Shown in pieces: positions 44,426 through 56,656 of a stretch of 64,000 bases of DNA. The DNA lies in the NCBI GenBank assembly GCA_904066235.2, contig CAJFCV020000006.1, forward strand, positions 5,332,001 to 5,396,000. Direction: 5' to 3'. The translations under genes were made by a program, and so were the position numbers. The number at the start of each line of letters is the position of its first letter. Positions within the stretch are counted from its first letter, which is position 1. The notes beneath the pieces are model-generated. The model searched no databases. It saw only the letters and a list, made by a program, of their open reading frames with translations, and was not told where the DNA came from. The DNA comes from Bursaphelenchus xylophilus. Lineage: Eukaryota; Nematoda; Chromadorea; Rhabditida; Aphelenchoididae.

Positions 44426-47103
44426 TCAAAGGGATGGTTCAGGAGTTGCTGATCTCTCCCGCAATAAAAGAGCGATTGCAGCATGAATAACGTCGGGACA
44501 GGAGACAAAGCAGACGTTCTCTTCGTTGGGGATCATGGCTCGGACCTTCTCCTTCAACTCGGGTTTGGCTCCAACAAAAATGGACATCACGTTCTAGAAA
44601 GATACGTTATGTATGTCATCAAAAACGAAATCCAACTTTGTGATAGAAAAAAAGACAAAGACAATATAATTTCAAGAATTTTCCGACTTTCCCACGAACT
44701 CTTCTGAGTTCGATTTATTCAAATTTCAAAGCCTTCGAGAGGGGTGGAAACGGCGGAGCGGCCCATTTACTGCGGTGTGATCGGTGTGGTGTGGTCGATT
44801 CTTTCACTGATCCACGTCTTTCTCTTCAAGTAAGGTAAGCCCGGCATTTTACCAACCAAGCTCTAATTGTCATAATTCCGATGTTACTTTACCTTATAGC
44901 ACCCAGTGAAATATAATAGTCACAGAATACTCTTCCAGGCTTCGACTTGTGCGGCTCAGGATGCCAGACTTCGAACTCAAGCTCGAACCAACGGACAAGA
45001 TCGTGTTCGCAGGCAAGAAGTTGGGCGAAGAGCCGAGCAATGTGACCCTCAAGATAACCAATCCCAAGGCGGATCGGATCGCCTACAAGGTAAAATGCAC
45101 CTCCAACGAGATGTTCAGAATCCGGCCCCCCGTCGGGGCTCTCAAGGCCAACGAGTCCACCACAATTTCCGTGAGTTATCAGTCCTAATTAACCAACCAG
45201 TATCGCTTCTTTATCTGCTTCCTAGTACAATCACCTCCCCATTTTAGCTGGTTTTCAACGCTGGGAAGGCCGTCCCCGACAGTGGCAAGCACTACTTCGC
45301 CGTCTACTATATCAAGGCGGCGGATGAGAAGAAACTGGCCCGGAGTGCGTGGAGCGAACACAAGGGAGACCCTGAGGGCACAAAACGTCTGTATGTGGAG
45401 TTCAAGAAGGACGGTGCTGCTGAGGATGAGAAGAAGGAGGACAAGAAAGAGGACGACAAGAAGGAGGACAAAAAGGAAGAGAAGAAGGAGAAGGAGAAAG
45501 AGAAAGAGGAGGAGAAAAAGGAGGAAAAGAAGGAGGAGGAAAAGGTAAAAACAAATCTTTATGCATTAGGTCTAGTACAATACTTCCGTTACCAGTTCTA
45601 ATCTCCAAAGTTTTAGAAGGAAGATGACAAAAAGGAAGAGAAGAAGGAAGACGAGAAGAAGGAGGATGATAAGAAAGAGGAGGAGAAGAAGGAGTGAGCG
45701 CCGTTCTGTTCTTGAATAAACTTACTTGAGGATTCTCTTTGGCTGCGTGTTGAACCATGGGGAGATCGCTGGAAGTGTCTCCACAGATTAGAACTCGGCC
45801 TTTCGATAGAGATTCGTCTACGGTTTCGATCAGTCTCTCCACTCCATTGGCTTTATTCCAAACGGAGCCATCATTGTGGACCACGATTTCGACTTCTAAC
45901 TCGGTTGAGGGGTCAAAGTGAAGGGTCTGCAATGATGGATAATGTAGGAAATAGTATGAAACAGGTCTTATTGTACCTAAAAATACCTACTCTGTTCTCG
46001 GGATCTATTTTCGTTATCCTTTCCTTGATCTCGTCTTGATATTTATTCGAAAGTTCTGGATGAACATGTTTGCAAACAGTTTGAACTCCCAATGTAAGCC
46101 GATCCACCTTCCTCTGAACTCCACTCCCGACCAGGCCGAACTGAGAATACTCCCCTGTTGTCAGCAGGTTTATCATCTAAAGTTCGAATTCAATGTTAAA
46201 CTGGATGTTTATTTTTCTACCTCATCATTGACCTTCTCGAGTGCATGTTTGCCCTCCAGTGGGATCCCATCGTCATGAACAACTCTGTTCCCATTCAACC
46301 ACCATTCTCTTCCCCAACTTCCACTGAAAACAACATTTCCATCAATGGGCAGAGCCGTCAAGTCCAATATCCCGGGTCCTCTTAAGGGCCCCGCCGTCAG
46401 AACTGCTGTTAATCTCGTACAATCCTTGGCAAACCGGTGCAATCCCAAAGCACTGTAGATGGGTTGCAAATTAGTTGCATATTGACTACAGTAGTCCTTC
46501 ATGGTTCCATCCCAATCAGTGATTACAATTGGTTTGACGGACTGGCCTTGAGAGTCGACGACTGGCACTACAAACCGCTTGAGGAAAGACAGACAGTTAT
46601 TGCACTCTTCTCGGAACTTGTCGACAGAGACGGGGTGATATGGCTGAAGGATGGAGCTGAGATCTACTTGATCCAACGCAGCTGTGATTCCTTGAGATTC
46701 CTGCAGACGGAGAAGCGATTCCAGATATTGGAGGTCCTTCTAAATCAAAGAACAATCAATTCTGCTCTTTCATTTATCTAAATTAAGAAGAAATAACTTT
46801 AAAAACATACCTGAAGGCCGATAATCTCATCTTTAACATTAACACTGAATTTTCCACTAGGTGCCAGCATTTCCCGTTGATAATTTTTGGTGTTATTGTC
46901 GTTGAGAACGTTGTATGCGTGACGGAGAAGGTTGATCCATTCACTTTGAACTGGATTTGTGCCTAATATTGCGGAAACAATGTGTCTTCGGACTGCTTGC
47001 ATCTAAAACAATATAAAAAATAAAAAACAACTTTCTTCTCTCTTACCTGATACATGATGGCTTTGAACTCCTCCACAGTGTTGTGCAGGAAAGCCATTTC
47101 CAT
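44426..47103 (-). CDS. gob-1: Trehalose-6-phosphate phosphatase, GOB-1 type
   Basis: Six exons (47103-47047, 47002-46811, 46739-46221, 46176-45991, 45926-45726, 44593-44426) join in phase 0 to 440 residues. The HAD signature ITDWDGTMKDY carries the nucleophilic Asp. Further family features are VFSGSWGREWWLNG, the GDTSSDLPMVQ motif IV region and the C-terminal VMSIFVGAKPEL. Nematode GOB-1 enzymes remove phosphate from trehalose 6-phosphate, and their loss is lethal in Caenorhabditis elegans because the substrate accumulates. The last intron is 1.13 kb and contains a complete MSP-domain gene on the other strand. An acceptor 18 bases upstream of the ATG may be a trans-splice site or an earlier exon. 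Confidence 0.85.
44961..45697 (+). CDS. MSP-domain protein with Lys/Glu-rich tail, nested in the gob-1 intron
   Basis: Three exons (44961-45170, 45248-45544, 45617-45697) give 195 residues. The first 115 residues are an MSP (major sperm protein/VAP) fold: LKLEPTDKIVFAGKK, VTLKITNPKADRIAYKVKC, then FRIRPPVGAL and the F-x-V-x-Y strand. The remaining 80 are almost only Lys, Glu and Asp (EDKKEDDKKEDKKEEKK). An acceptor (CTCTTCCAG) ends 22 bases before the ATG and may be a trans-splice site. The stop and AATAAA (about 45716) lie directly against the donor of the opposite-strand gob-1 exon. There is no membrane anchor, so it is a soluble MSP-type protein rather than a VAP receptor. Confidence 0.82.
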
Positions 47104-49987
47104 AAGAGATCCAAAACGGAGTTCTGAAATGACAGTACTCAATTACTACCGTATTTTAACAATTATTTCCAAAAGTTTCCTTCTAAATCGTCTAAAACGA
47201 TCGCCGATCATTAACATTATTAATTCCAAAGTACAAGATCAATCGGCGTTAAAACAGGTTTTTCGTTTGTTTACGAAATTTCCGAGATCACTTTTTCAAA
47301 GGAAAAACAAGATAATTTTGCATACATGAACAAAAAACGTGAGAATTTAGGGGTAAAAAGAAAAGGAAGGCAATTACTTATGAAAAGTGGAAAGAGAGCT
47401 TTCGATTTCGATTGGGGAAGAAGTTTGAGACGATGCCAATGATAATATCGAATGATAACATCAACTTTTCTCAAAAAATTGACCAAAATTGGGTTAAAAT
47501 TGAAAAAAAAATTGGAATAGTTAAACGAGAAAAATCTACTAAACATTAATTACGGTTCGACCGTGTCTGCAAAACGTGAGTAAAAATTTTTAGGAATTTA
47601 CATGTGGGACATGCCAAAAGTGGTCACAAAATTTTTAAAAATCTGATAGTCGCACTTGGGGTACTTCCCTTGTTGATTATACACTGCATTTACTATCAAC
47701 ATCACCCACCTTCGTCACTCTGCCGACTATCAACAAAGTCATCTGGCCGTTGTTGGGATACGACTCCAACTGTCATCATTAATATAACCGAATAAATCAA
47801 AGTGTAGTAGTGAATATTGATGGACCGAATGTTGTTTATTACGTCCGTTGTGTGTTATCAATTGAATGGCATTCTCTGAAGGTTTCGTATTTATAATCAA
47901 ATCGTCTTTCGATCACGTTTTTTCACGCCGAAACATAAAAAAGGGAGGTCTGGCTATTAAAAATCTTGACGCAAAGCAAAACCACGTGACTTGAATAAAG
48001 AATGACATTGTTTGAGGTTTTAAATCGAAGAAAGGGATCAAAAAATGGAACAAACAAGCGATTGGAAATGTTTTCCTAGACGATTAGGTCCCGATGGCAA
48101 CTTCGAGAACCAAGAAGTTGGTAATTTATAAGGAAAGACACTAGGGGCTGATAAGAAATCTAATTTTGGCTTTGTCAACAGCTGATTGGACAAAAACCAG
48201 GAACATGTTGATGGTTGATGCTAGATCATATAAGGTACAACACATCTCAAGCTATCTGCAAAAACACTTCAAACGCCTTATTGAGAGGATTGCCTCTTTT
48301 ACTATCCGTCTTGAGAGTGCTTACCCTTCAAATCACCCCTCTCTGATAAATAATACAAACCTATTATGTAACATCTTCAAGCGATAAGACACTCCCATTA
48401 ATTCTACAATGCGCTAAGAATGCAACCTTATTACCACGAGTCAAGCATGAAAATCAGATGATATTTGCGATTATATCTGTGGAATAAGCGATCAGGTATG
48501 AATCCAAGTTCAAAAACAGACAGAGAACGTGAGAATACAAAGAAAACTGACCTTTGGGTGCAGCCCACGTCAAACAGATTATCATAAATTGCGTTTGACG
48601 TAGGGAGTTCATCAAAGACTAGATGTTTACCTGATTATATTGTACTTGACATCAATAGACTTTCGTCAAAAATCGATGTTCTTATTTGAAGAAGACGACG
48701 GGCTAGGACAAGAAACGATGTCCTGATCCACAAATTTAGGAAAGAATTAAGAAACACAGGAATCTATTTACCTAAAAATTCAAAAATCTTCAAATTATTA
48801 CCCAAAATCTTCATTCTCCTTCTTCGAATGCTCATTACTAGCATTCGGAGTCTTTCCAGCCCAAAAACAAGACCAGTCCAGTGTAACCCGCCGTTGCAAG
48901 TACAAGATTACCGAGAACGCGGTCGTCAATTGGGAAAACCCATTAATAATCGAGGCTCGGCTCTAGCAAACCCCAAAAAGCACCCGACCGACCTTCTTCA
49001 GCGCTTTTTTATCAGCCATATCAACTTCCCCAATTGATTTCATGTGAAGGGCAGCGACGCGACACAACTGACCGCCGGCATTACACAGCAATTTCCCAGC
49101 GAATATTGTTTAGGGGGCATCGAACGACAAGAATTATAATGGAGTGGAAAGACGGGGCAAAAATAATCGAATGGCGACTAAACATGAAAGATTAAGGTCC
49201 AGAGCGCAGTGCGACATCGCACCGCGGACTTTACACTTATTTTTGAACAATTTATCTTCTCCTTGAAATTTACAACTTCAAAATCGAAAAAAATCAAGTA
49301 CAAGATGGAAATAACCCCATATTTCAGAAAAATTGCACCCTTACCTATGACAAGAACTTTTCGATTTACATCACTTTCTTGCAATGCTTTCTTACCAAAA
49401 TTTCAATTCCCAAGCCAATTTGTTACCTAAAATCTGGTCGAATCGTAAAATAAAAAAAAACTCTTAAACTTTTACGGAAAAATACGTCAAAAACGTGATT
49501 CTCGAGAGTCCTCGGCCCCAACCGTCTGCAAAAAAAGTCGGCCGAATTGTTTTTTGCTTTTCTTTTGGCCGGCCGAGAGAGAAGGAGAACATCCTTGGCA
49601 TTCTGTTGCAAGGCCAAACAAAAGTGGATAGGAGACGATTTAGAACTGCAGCTAGCTACTAGAGGGCAACAAATACTATTTCCAATAGATTCTAAGTCTA
49701 TCGGCTTGGAATCACCTGACAAAAACCACAGAAATGGAATCATCCGGAAGTATTCGAATAAAAAGTAGTTTTCTTGGTAATATTCGTGCAAACAATGCTT
49801 GAAAACGACTTTAGGAGAGTCTGCACTTTGCTGATTATGTACTAACATTTGGGAGATAAAACGGGCCTCGTGCTTCGATAACGATCTCATGTATAATATA
49901 ATTTGATTCATTCTAGGGCAAATAGCCTTTTCCAACTCTAAATGAGAACTTCATACTTATCGCATTTATTCAGTGCCGTAAACAGAT
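47104..49987. other. Gene-poor region, 2.9 kb
   Basis: Several frames of 60-90 codons occur on both strands (for example 47271-47546, 48166-48387, 49547-49768), but none has a domain, signal peptide with partner exons, or good splice context. The 15-base motif found in many introns here occurs at 48634-48649. Bases 48830-49130 are less AT-rich than the rest. No transposon ends, tRNA or other RNA gene recognised. Confidence 0.45.
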
Positions 49988-51964
49988 TTATTTGATGTCA
50001 ACTCCGTATCTTTCATCGCATCCAGAGGAGAGATATGGCTCTGGGGAGGAGCTGAGGGAATTGGCTGCAAGTTCATGGGCGCAACGCTCTTGAACCAAGA
50101 CCTTATATTTCTCTCTCATGTGTTTTTTGTAGTAGACTCCGCCATCGTAAGGAGAGGCTGGGACATCAATGGCCTCGGCGATTAATCGCTGGATTCTGGC
50201 CGCAAATTCTTCGGCCGTTTCTCCGGATGCCCGAGTTTGGGCCGGGAGATAGGTGACGTCATAGACTGTGGCCCAAGAAGTCAGAAGCCGAAGAAGGTAG
50301 AATACAAAGTTGTTCTCACACCAGAAGGATTCCCCAAATCTGGCATCTTGTCTAAAATAATATTAATTTTATTCAATCTTGCACTTACTTTATGGCTATA
50401 GGATGGACCTGAACATTCTCTCCAAACACTGCTTTTCGGAACTGAAGGACCTTGGTGTTGTTTGTGCAATAACCTTCGGGAAATATGAGTACCGGACCTG
50501 ATGACTAAAATCAGTTTATTAATATCTAGCATAAATCGAACTACTTCGTCTTTTTAGATTTTAAACTTACTCTAGCTACTCTCAACACTTCCTGTTGGAA
50601 TTTTAGTCTCTCCTCAGGATTAGTTCTTTCGAGCCACATCGACGGACATAATCTTTCGACCAATCTTTCAATCGCCCAGATAATACCGGTATGTTTTTGC
50701 CCGGTAACTATATACAAATGGTCTCGATCAGACGGAACGTCCGCACATATGATTTGAATATCATTGGGAGAGAGATGATTGGACACAGCGACTCCAGGCC
50801 GAGCTGGTCGGTGCTGGACATTATGATATCTGGCAACGAGACCTGTTCCCGCCGTGTACAATCTACAATAAGTCACGGCTATAGAGGTCTTCTGTTGGCT
50901 GGAGAGGTTGACAAGAAACGCCAAGATACAACAGATCGAAACGTAGAGGAATGAGGTCAGATAGAGAGCCAGCCGAACCGGGAAGATGATTCCAATTCTG
51001 AAGGCAATGGATCCAATGTAAAGAACTTGAAGATGGGGCTTGTTGGTCAGATGATTCCACATTTCCTTCGTGAATTCATACTTTTTAAACTCAGGGTTTA
51101 ATGTAAACATGTCACTGACATCATCCTGAAATCGCCAGCTGAGATCTGATATTATCCATGGTAACAGTTAGGACCATTTTCTTACTTGAAGAATAGCTTG
51201 AATCCCAGACGTAGTTAGGTCCATTTGGACATCGAATATGTCCTTAGGGTTCTCCTTGACTATTTCAAAGTCGCTGAATCTACTTTCGACGCGTTTGAGG
51301 ATCCCGCTGAGCGAAGCCGTATCAATCATGTCCTCCCAAGGATCCGTCTCCCATAATTCTTGTGGATAGACCTGAAATTTGAGGCATGCACATCTTAACT
51401 ACTTGTTCTCAACAAATCAGCAAGTAAGTTTTGGGTAAAAATCATCATCTTTTCGATGATATTATCCATGATGACCGAGTAAAACAAAGTATAAAAGACA
51501 TGTGTTTTTCAGCCGTTTTCCAAGCCATTTCAAAGTACAATCTTAAACTCTCTCTAATGACTTTTGTTGCTTAAATTACTGAGGAATTAAACAGTTTAGT
51601 TTCGGCCTGTCTTCACCCGGCGTCTCTTATCTAATTTTGATACTGATTCCATGTGAAGGAGATTAGTTTCTAAGTATGTTTTTGACTAGTTAATCTGCAG
51701 TAAAAATATCACCTAAAAGTTCCGAAAAAGAGAGCAGAGTTCGACAATTCCTGTCAATTATAATGTAATTACTACTTTAAAGGGATGAAAATTACAAACG
51801 GAAGTGCTTACATTGTAAAAGGCATCTTGAATCTTGCGGACAGCATTCAGATAGCGATGCGGCAACGATCCCCAGCTGTATCCGAAGAGAATTACCAAAG
51901 TGGTCGAGGCAAAAATAATAAACTCGGACCAGAGATAGGCGGAAAGAAGGCCACAATGAAGCAT
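49988..51964 (-). CDS. Glycerol-3-phosphate/lysophospholipid acyltransferase (GPAT3/4 type)
   Basis: Five exons (51964-51812, 51371-51186, 51125-50571, 50504-50389, 50351-49988) give 457 residues, the usual size for GPAT3/4. An N-terminal membrane segment (LWSEFIIFASTTLVILFG) is followed by a soluble stretch and a double hydrophobic region. The acyltransferase motifs follow: VSNHLSPNDIQII (the NHxxxxD motif I), and FPEGYCTNNTKVLQF (motif III, FPEG). The NHLSP variant keeps His and Asp with the usual spacing. The enzyme would acylate glycerol 3-phosphate or a lysophospholipid in the ER membrane. It ends before position 49988 in VDIK. Confidence 0.82.
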
Positions 51965-53705
51965 TAGAAGACGAATTGGAGGGGATCGAGCTAATTTACT
52001 GAACTGTCATTGAGGATTACCTTGGGCTGGCTGAAATCACATCAAAATTATATTATCCATGAGAATTGATACCTAAAATCGCAAGAAATCGAGCTTAATA
52101 CGCCCGCACGCAAAGATTATATCGAATATCGCTCCAAACACTGTTCTGGGAGGAGTGATAACTCTTCTCGAGCAATTATCTTTCGCGGATTCCCTCCGTT
52201 CGAATCGAAAAAACGGTGAGGCAGTCGTCTGGGAGGGGTGATCGATAGATAAAAGGGTAAAATCAGATGGAAAAGGACGGGATTTGAGGGGAAAAGAGTA
52301 ATTGAGGGATAAAACGTGACTTACTCGTGATGGGGATGACCAGACACTCGAGAATAATCAAGAAAACGTTGTTTTTAGAACAAAAAATTATTTCTAGATT
52401 TTTGAAAATGTCCAGAAAATATGTCATCATGACCTAATTAAAATATGTTTTTTAGACGGTTCGAGGAAACTGGATCCACTTATCACCAAAAGTCTGTTAA
52501 ATTTACCAATCTCCCTTAGATATCAGTGAAATTCGATAGTTTTTTGGAGGTATCCAATATCAGCTGTCCGATGGAGGCAAAAAATAACATAAAACAGCGA
52601 AAGTTTAACTCGCGACCTCCAAAGAACTGTCATCGCCCTCTCTGACCAGCTAATTTGTGGAAGAAACACTGTAAATAAACATAAAATGGAGTTAAGAGTT
52701 CGAAAGAACGTAAAATATATTACACCTGACAGGAAAAGGGTGATTGATGATTGTAAAACCGTCGTGTTAAAAATGTTAGCACGAGACTGCCATTTTAAGA
52801 GGGGTTCTGAAATTCCTGCTCTGAAATCATCAATTACAGTGGGTAAAATAAAAGTTTTTGAAGTTTCCGTTCAAAATTGATCAATTAAAAGCGGAAAAAA
52901 ATAAAGAGAGTTGTAAAAATAAAATTTTTTGCATGTCTAAGCGACGCGAAAGCTGAAGGAGTTTTAGGAACGAGCTGATTCATGAAAAGTTTCATCATTA
53001 TTTCTCTAAAATAATGTTGAAAATCATCAAAAAAGATAAAATAATTTAAGAAATGGCTCTTAAAGTGTAAAAAGGACTGTAAATGATGCCAGCAGTAAGA
53101 AAAAGTGTAAATAAAGGGAGTGGAGTCCGAAACCCTTATTTGGGAACCCCGAACCCGCCAACGTCTGATCGAATCAGGTCTTCATTGACAAAAAATCGCC
53201 GCGGAATTTGCAGGTGACAAATTTAAGACAGGGAAGATTCCGAATCATAAGGCTCCCAAGAGAAAACATTAGATTAAACGGACAAAAAAGACCCATTACG
53301 ATCAGAAATGGTGACTTTTGCCAAGGAAAAGGTCGCGACGAATGATGGACAAAGGAGATCGGGCTGCAAAAAAGCCAGGGACTTTGAGCTCTTTATCCCG
53401 GGTTCGGAGAGCGTTGGAGCGCTTGTTCAGAGAGTGCCGACTATATTACACTAGGCGAACTAAAATAAACTTATTTGTTAACTAAAAAATGTTTGAGTGT
53501 ACCATCTGGAATGATGAGTGTACTCTAAAGTGATCTCTGATCAAATGCAGATCCCAGTTTTATTTTTTTATCGGGGTGAAATGACCACTTTCATACGCTG
53601 ATGACAATTCAGTCTTTATCAATAAAAAACAAGCCAGCAGTTAAAAAAATCGGGTTTCTCATGGTTAGTTTGTAATCTTACAGTAATATAATGACAAAAC
53701 ACGGT
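51965..53705. other. Gene-poor region, 1.7 kb
   Basis: One plus-strand frame of 64 codons (52686-52880) has a basic composition and a start in reasonable context but no domain or partner exon; I do not call it a gene. Bases 53100-53420 are GC-richer than the surroundings and have no recognised RNA structure. A copy of the CTAGTGTAATATA-type word lies near 53440. Nothing else supported. Confidence 0.45.
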
Positions 53706-56656
53706 TTACCAGGAAGTAATCGCAGTCTCCAAATCACGACAACATTCCTCGATCTCAATGCGACCATCAGGATTATTAAAAATGCTCCATCGTTGTGGTC
53801 TGGAATAATATTTATTTTCTCTAATATTATTTACAAACAAATTGAGGGAAGATTATGCAAATAACAGCTGATAAGCCGATGGCAATGGGGTTTGTACAGG
53901 AAATCGAGGGCTCATTATACTCTAATATTTTTAGGTCAAATTTATCGTATAAATCACGACGAGACGGCAGACCGATCATTCCTCACCAATGGTTCAAGGT
54001 CCGATGATACACGGGTTTGGGCCGTTCCCCGTCGTGGTCGGCCGCACTCTTCTTCCTCAGAGTCCTGTTTATTGTCGCTTTATCGGGCTCTTTTAATGTG
54101 TCATAAACACAATCCATAATCTGGGTCCACTTGGTTCGCGTGAAGAATAGTCGATAATCAGCCAGCTCGCTGATTGCCCTCAGGTCTTCAAGGGACTTGG
54201 CATTCATCACATGGGTTTGTAATTGAGTATCTGTGGTTATTAATTGACGCCATCTGGCTGAAAGGTAATTCTATGAGTAAAAATATTAGGATTGAGCGCG
54301 AGTAAACTCCGCCAAACTTGAGACCTACAAATTTCTTGTTCAGTCAACTTCCTTGCGCCAAATCCTCGGATCTGATCAACAGAATGGCCTAGGAGATCAG
54401 CTGATTTTTTGTCCATGGGCATTTGTTGGATGGGAATCGAATATTCACCTAAAAATAGATCATCTTTAATTTTAATAGGCAATTAATTCTGTGTTGGCTC
54501 TCCAAAGTTGAATACCTTCTATCGAGCTCTCCGATCGGTTGTCTCCACCTTGATTTGCCATTAATTTTTGTAACCTGGTCTCGGCCGATCGATAAATCTC
54601 AGTTATGGACCGGACCGGTGTTAAGCATCCTTCAGCCAGCTCATTCTCATCCTCATCCCTCTTTCTGTCTATTGTTTCCTGAGATTTATTCCCGGTTTTT
54701 CCTCTGAAATTATATTATACTTGGTTTTTGATGACATAATCTCAAAAGGCCGGTATTCTGGTACAAATCTAACTTTCATACCTTAAAACTTTTTCCCTCC
54801 ACTCTGCATAGCTCTGAGGTGTCCTCAAAGTATCAGTTTCATCCACTTGGCTAGTCGCCGCACTGTTATTTCCATTTCTTCTGAAGGCCTCACTAAAAAC
54901 TTCGTTCGGCCGATGTCCCGGTAGGCCCAAAACATCTACCGCTCTCTCCGTCTCATCCTCGGCATAGGTGGAGGATACCCTGGGATGCGACGGCTCGGGT
55001 CGGGGCGCTGGAATCCGCTTGTTCGACCTTTAAAGGGCAGTAATTATAGTAATTATTGTGGGTCGGGAAGCCATTTCTGGATGAAAGTTTTTGTTGTGTG
55101 TCGCTAACATAGGCGTAAATAGCGATCGCTAATTGTGATCATAACTTTGTTGACCGTTAATTTGGCGGGAAACAAGGGGTTTTTATTGTCGTAGAAATAC
55201 AAATGTTGTCAATTATATTGTACTAGATGTTTTGATAAAAAATTTTTAATAAACTCACTCAAAAACTTTGTTCTGCCGGAAGTTTGGCCCAAGCAAGTAA
55301 TTTGCATGCCCTGAGGACTTGGCACTCCACCAAGGACCATCTTCGTCTTGATTTGTCACTCCTAAAATCACGAAATTCGAAATTAGACAAATATCAACAC
55401 TTATTTTAAGGTAAATAAACTCGTAATTTACCGTACTCCGAAAACAAAAGAATGACAAAGAAACTAATTACCCGGCGAAGCAGTAGTGGGAGTAGCCGTG
55501 TCCATGTTCAGTCTCCCTCCATCGCTTTGTTTCTTCCGTTGATATTGCGTTAAGCAAATGTACAGTATCAGAATGAATACTGCGACAATTAAGATGACAA
55601 ATGCGACAAGAAGAATGCCCAACAAATTGTTGGAGGCCTTGGCCATCTTCGCCTGACGACTGTCATCAACTTCCACATCGACAGAGGGATTTGTATTCAC
55701 AGGGGGGTTGTTATTGAAGAGGGAGTTGTGATTTTCGGAGGGGTTAGAGATGGGATCGAAGATGGAGGGACGGACGGGATCGGTGGGAATGGCCGGGGGA
55801 GGATTCCCATCCGTTATGAGGCTAAAAGAATTTTAAATTTATTATAGGCACAAAGATTTTTTAAAAGTTGTATTGAACATGAGTACAAGGTAAAAAAGAT
55901 GAGATTTCGAGGGGGAATATCGAAGGGTTTCTTCAAAATCTGAGTGTTTGCTCTATTCAGAAATTGGGAGAGACGGCCAGAGAAAAAAGGCGATTTTGAC
56001 TAGAATCAATAGTAAACCTACTTTTTCTTGACATCAAAAGTGGGATTGACCTGAGGCAATTTAAACTCCTCGACCTCCGGCAATCCGAGGACACATCTGA
56101 ATGTAAAATTGGAGTCATCTTGGAGAATGAGACCCGGGAATTGAGCAATGCGGATCGAGTTTTGGAAGATACCATTTGTCGTCTAAAAAATGCACAAGGA
56201 TGATTCATCGAAAACTGTATTTTAGAAAAAATAAAAATCCCTAAATTTGCCGAAAAACGTCAAAATAAAAAACTACCTCATCTTATGGTTAGCCAAAATT
56301 TTTCAAAAAAAAAATCTTACCAATTTGGTGCCACAAGTATCCGCGACTACCGATAATTCGACCACGTATTTCAGTTCTCCATTTCCCTTCCGCCGACACT
56401 CACTTTTCCCGGTCTCCCCAACTATAATCCAATCAAAAAACTGCCCGTCGGGCTGATATTCTTTGGCAAAAACTATCTGGACCAGCACTTTGTCATAATC
56501 GCATTTGGGAATTACTTGAAATAGGATGTTTCGTTAGTCATCAAAATTAAAATAAAAAGCGTATAAATTATACTTACTTTGTATCTTAGGGTTCTCCGCA
56601 GAACAAAATGTGAGGAACAAAAGTAAATACAAGAAGAGGGTTACACGATCCACCAT
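53706..56656 (-). CDS. ZP-domain (cuticlin-like) membrane protein with long cytoplasmic tail
   Basis: Exons 56656-56578, 56514-56321, 56182-56022, 55821-55472, 55361-55259, 55027-54782, 54703-54516, 54448-54329, 54230-53987, and a last exon from 53799. A signal peptide ([14 protein letters not shown]) is followed by a cuticlin-type ZP domain. Its cysteines and strands are seen in [32 protein letters not shown] and [16 protein letters not shown] linker and a transmembrane helix ([20 protein letters not shown]) come next. The cytoplasmic tail is about 320 residues, far longer than in most cuticlin-like proteins. Joining exon 9 to the last exon creates TG|A, a stop split by the intron (561 residues). 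Yet the last exon also has an open frame ending at 53706, so the end is uncertain. Apical matrix or cuticle role inferred. Confidence 0.72.

Noticed and set aside
52120..52220. Possible tRNA because of a GTTCGAATC-like word
   Set aside because: No acceptor stem, D-arm or anticodon arm can be folded around it.
52686..52880. 64-codon basic reading frame as a small gene
   Set aside because: No signal peptide, domain, paralogue or flanking signals; short frames of this size are common here.
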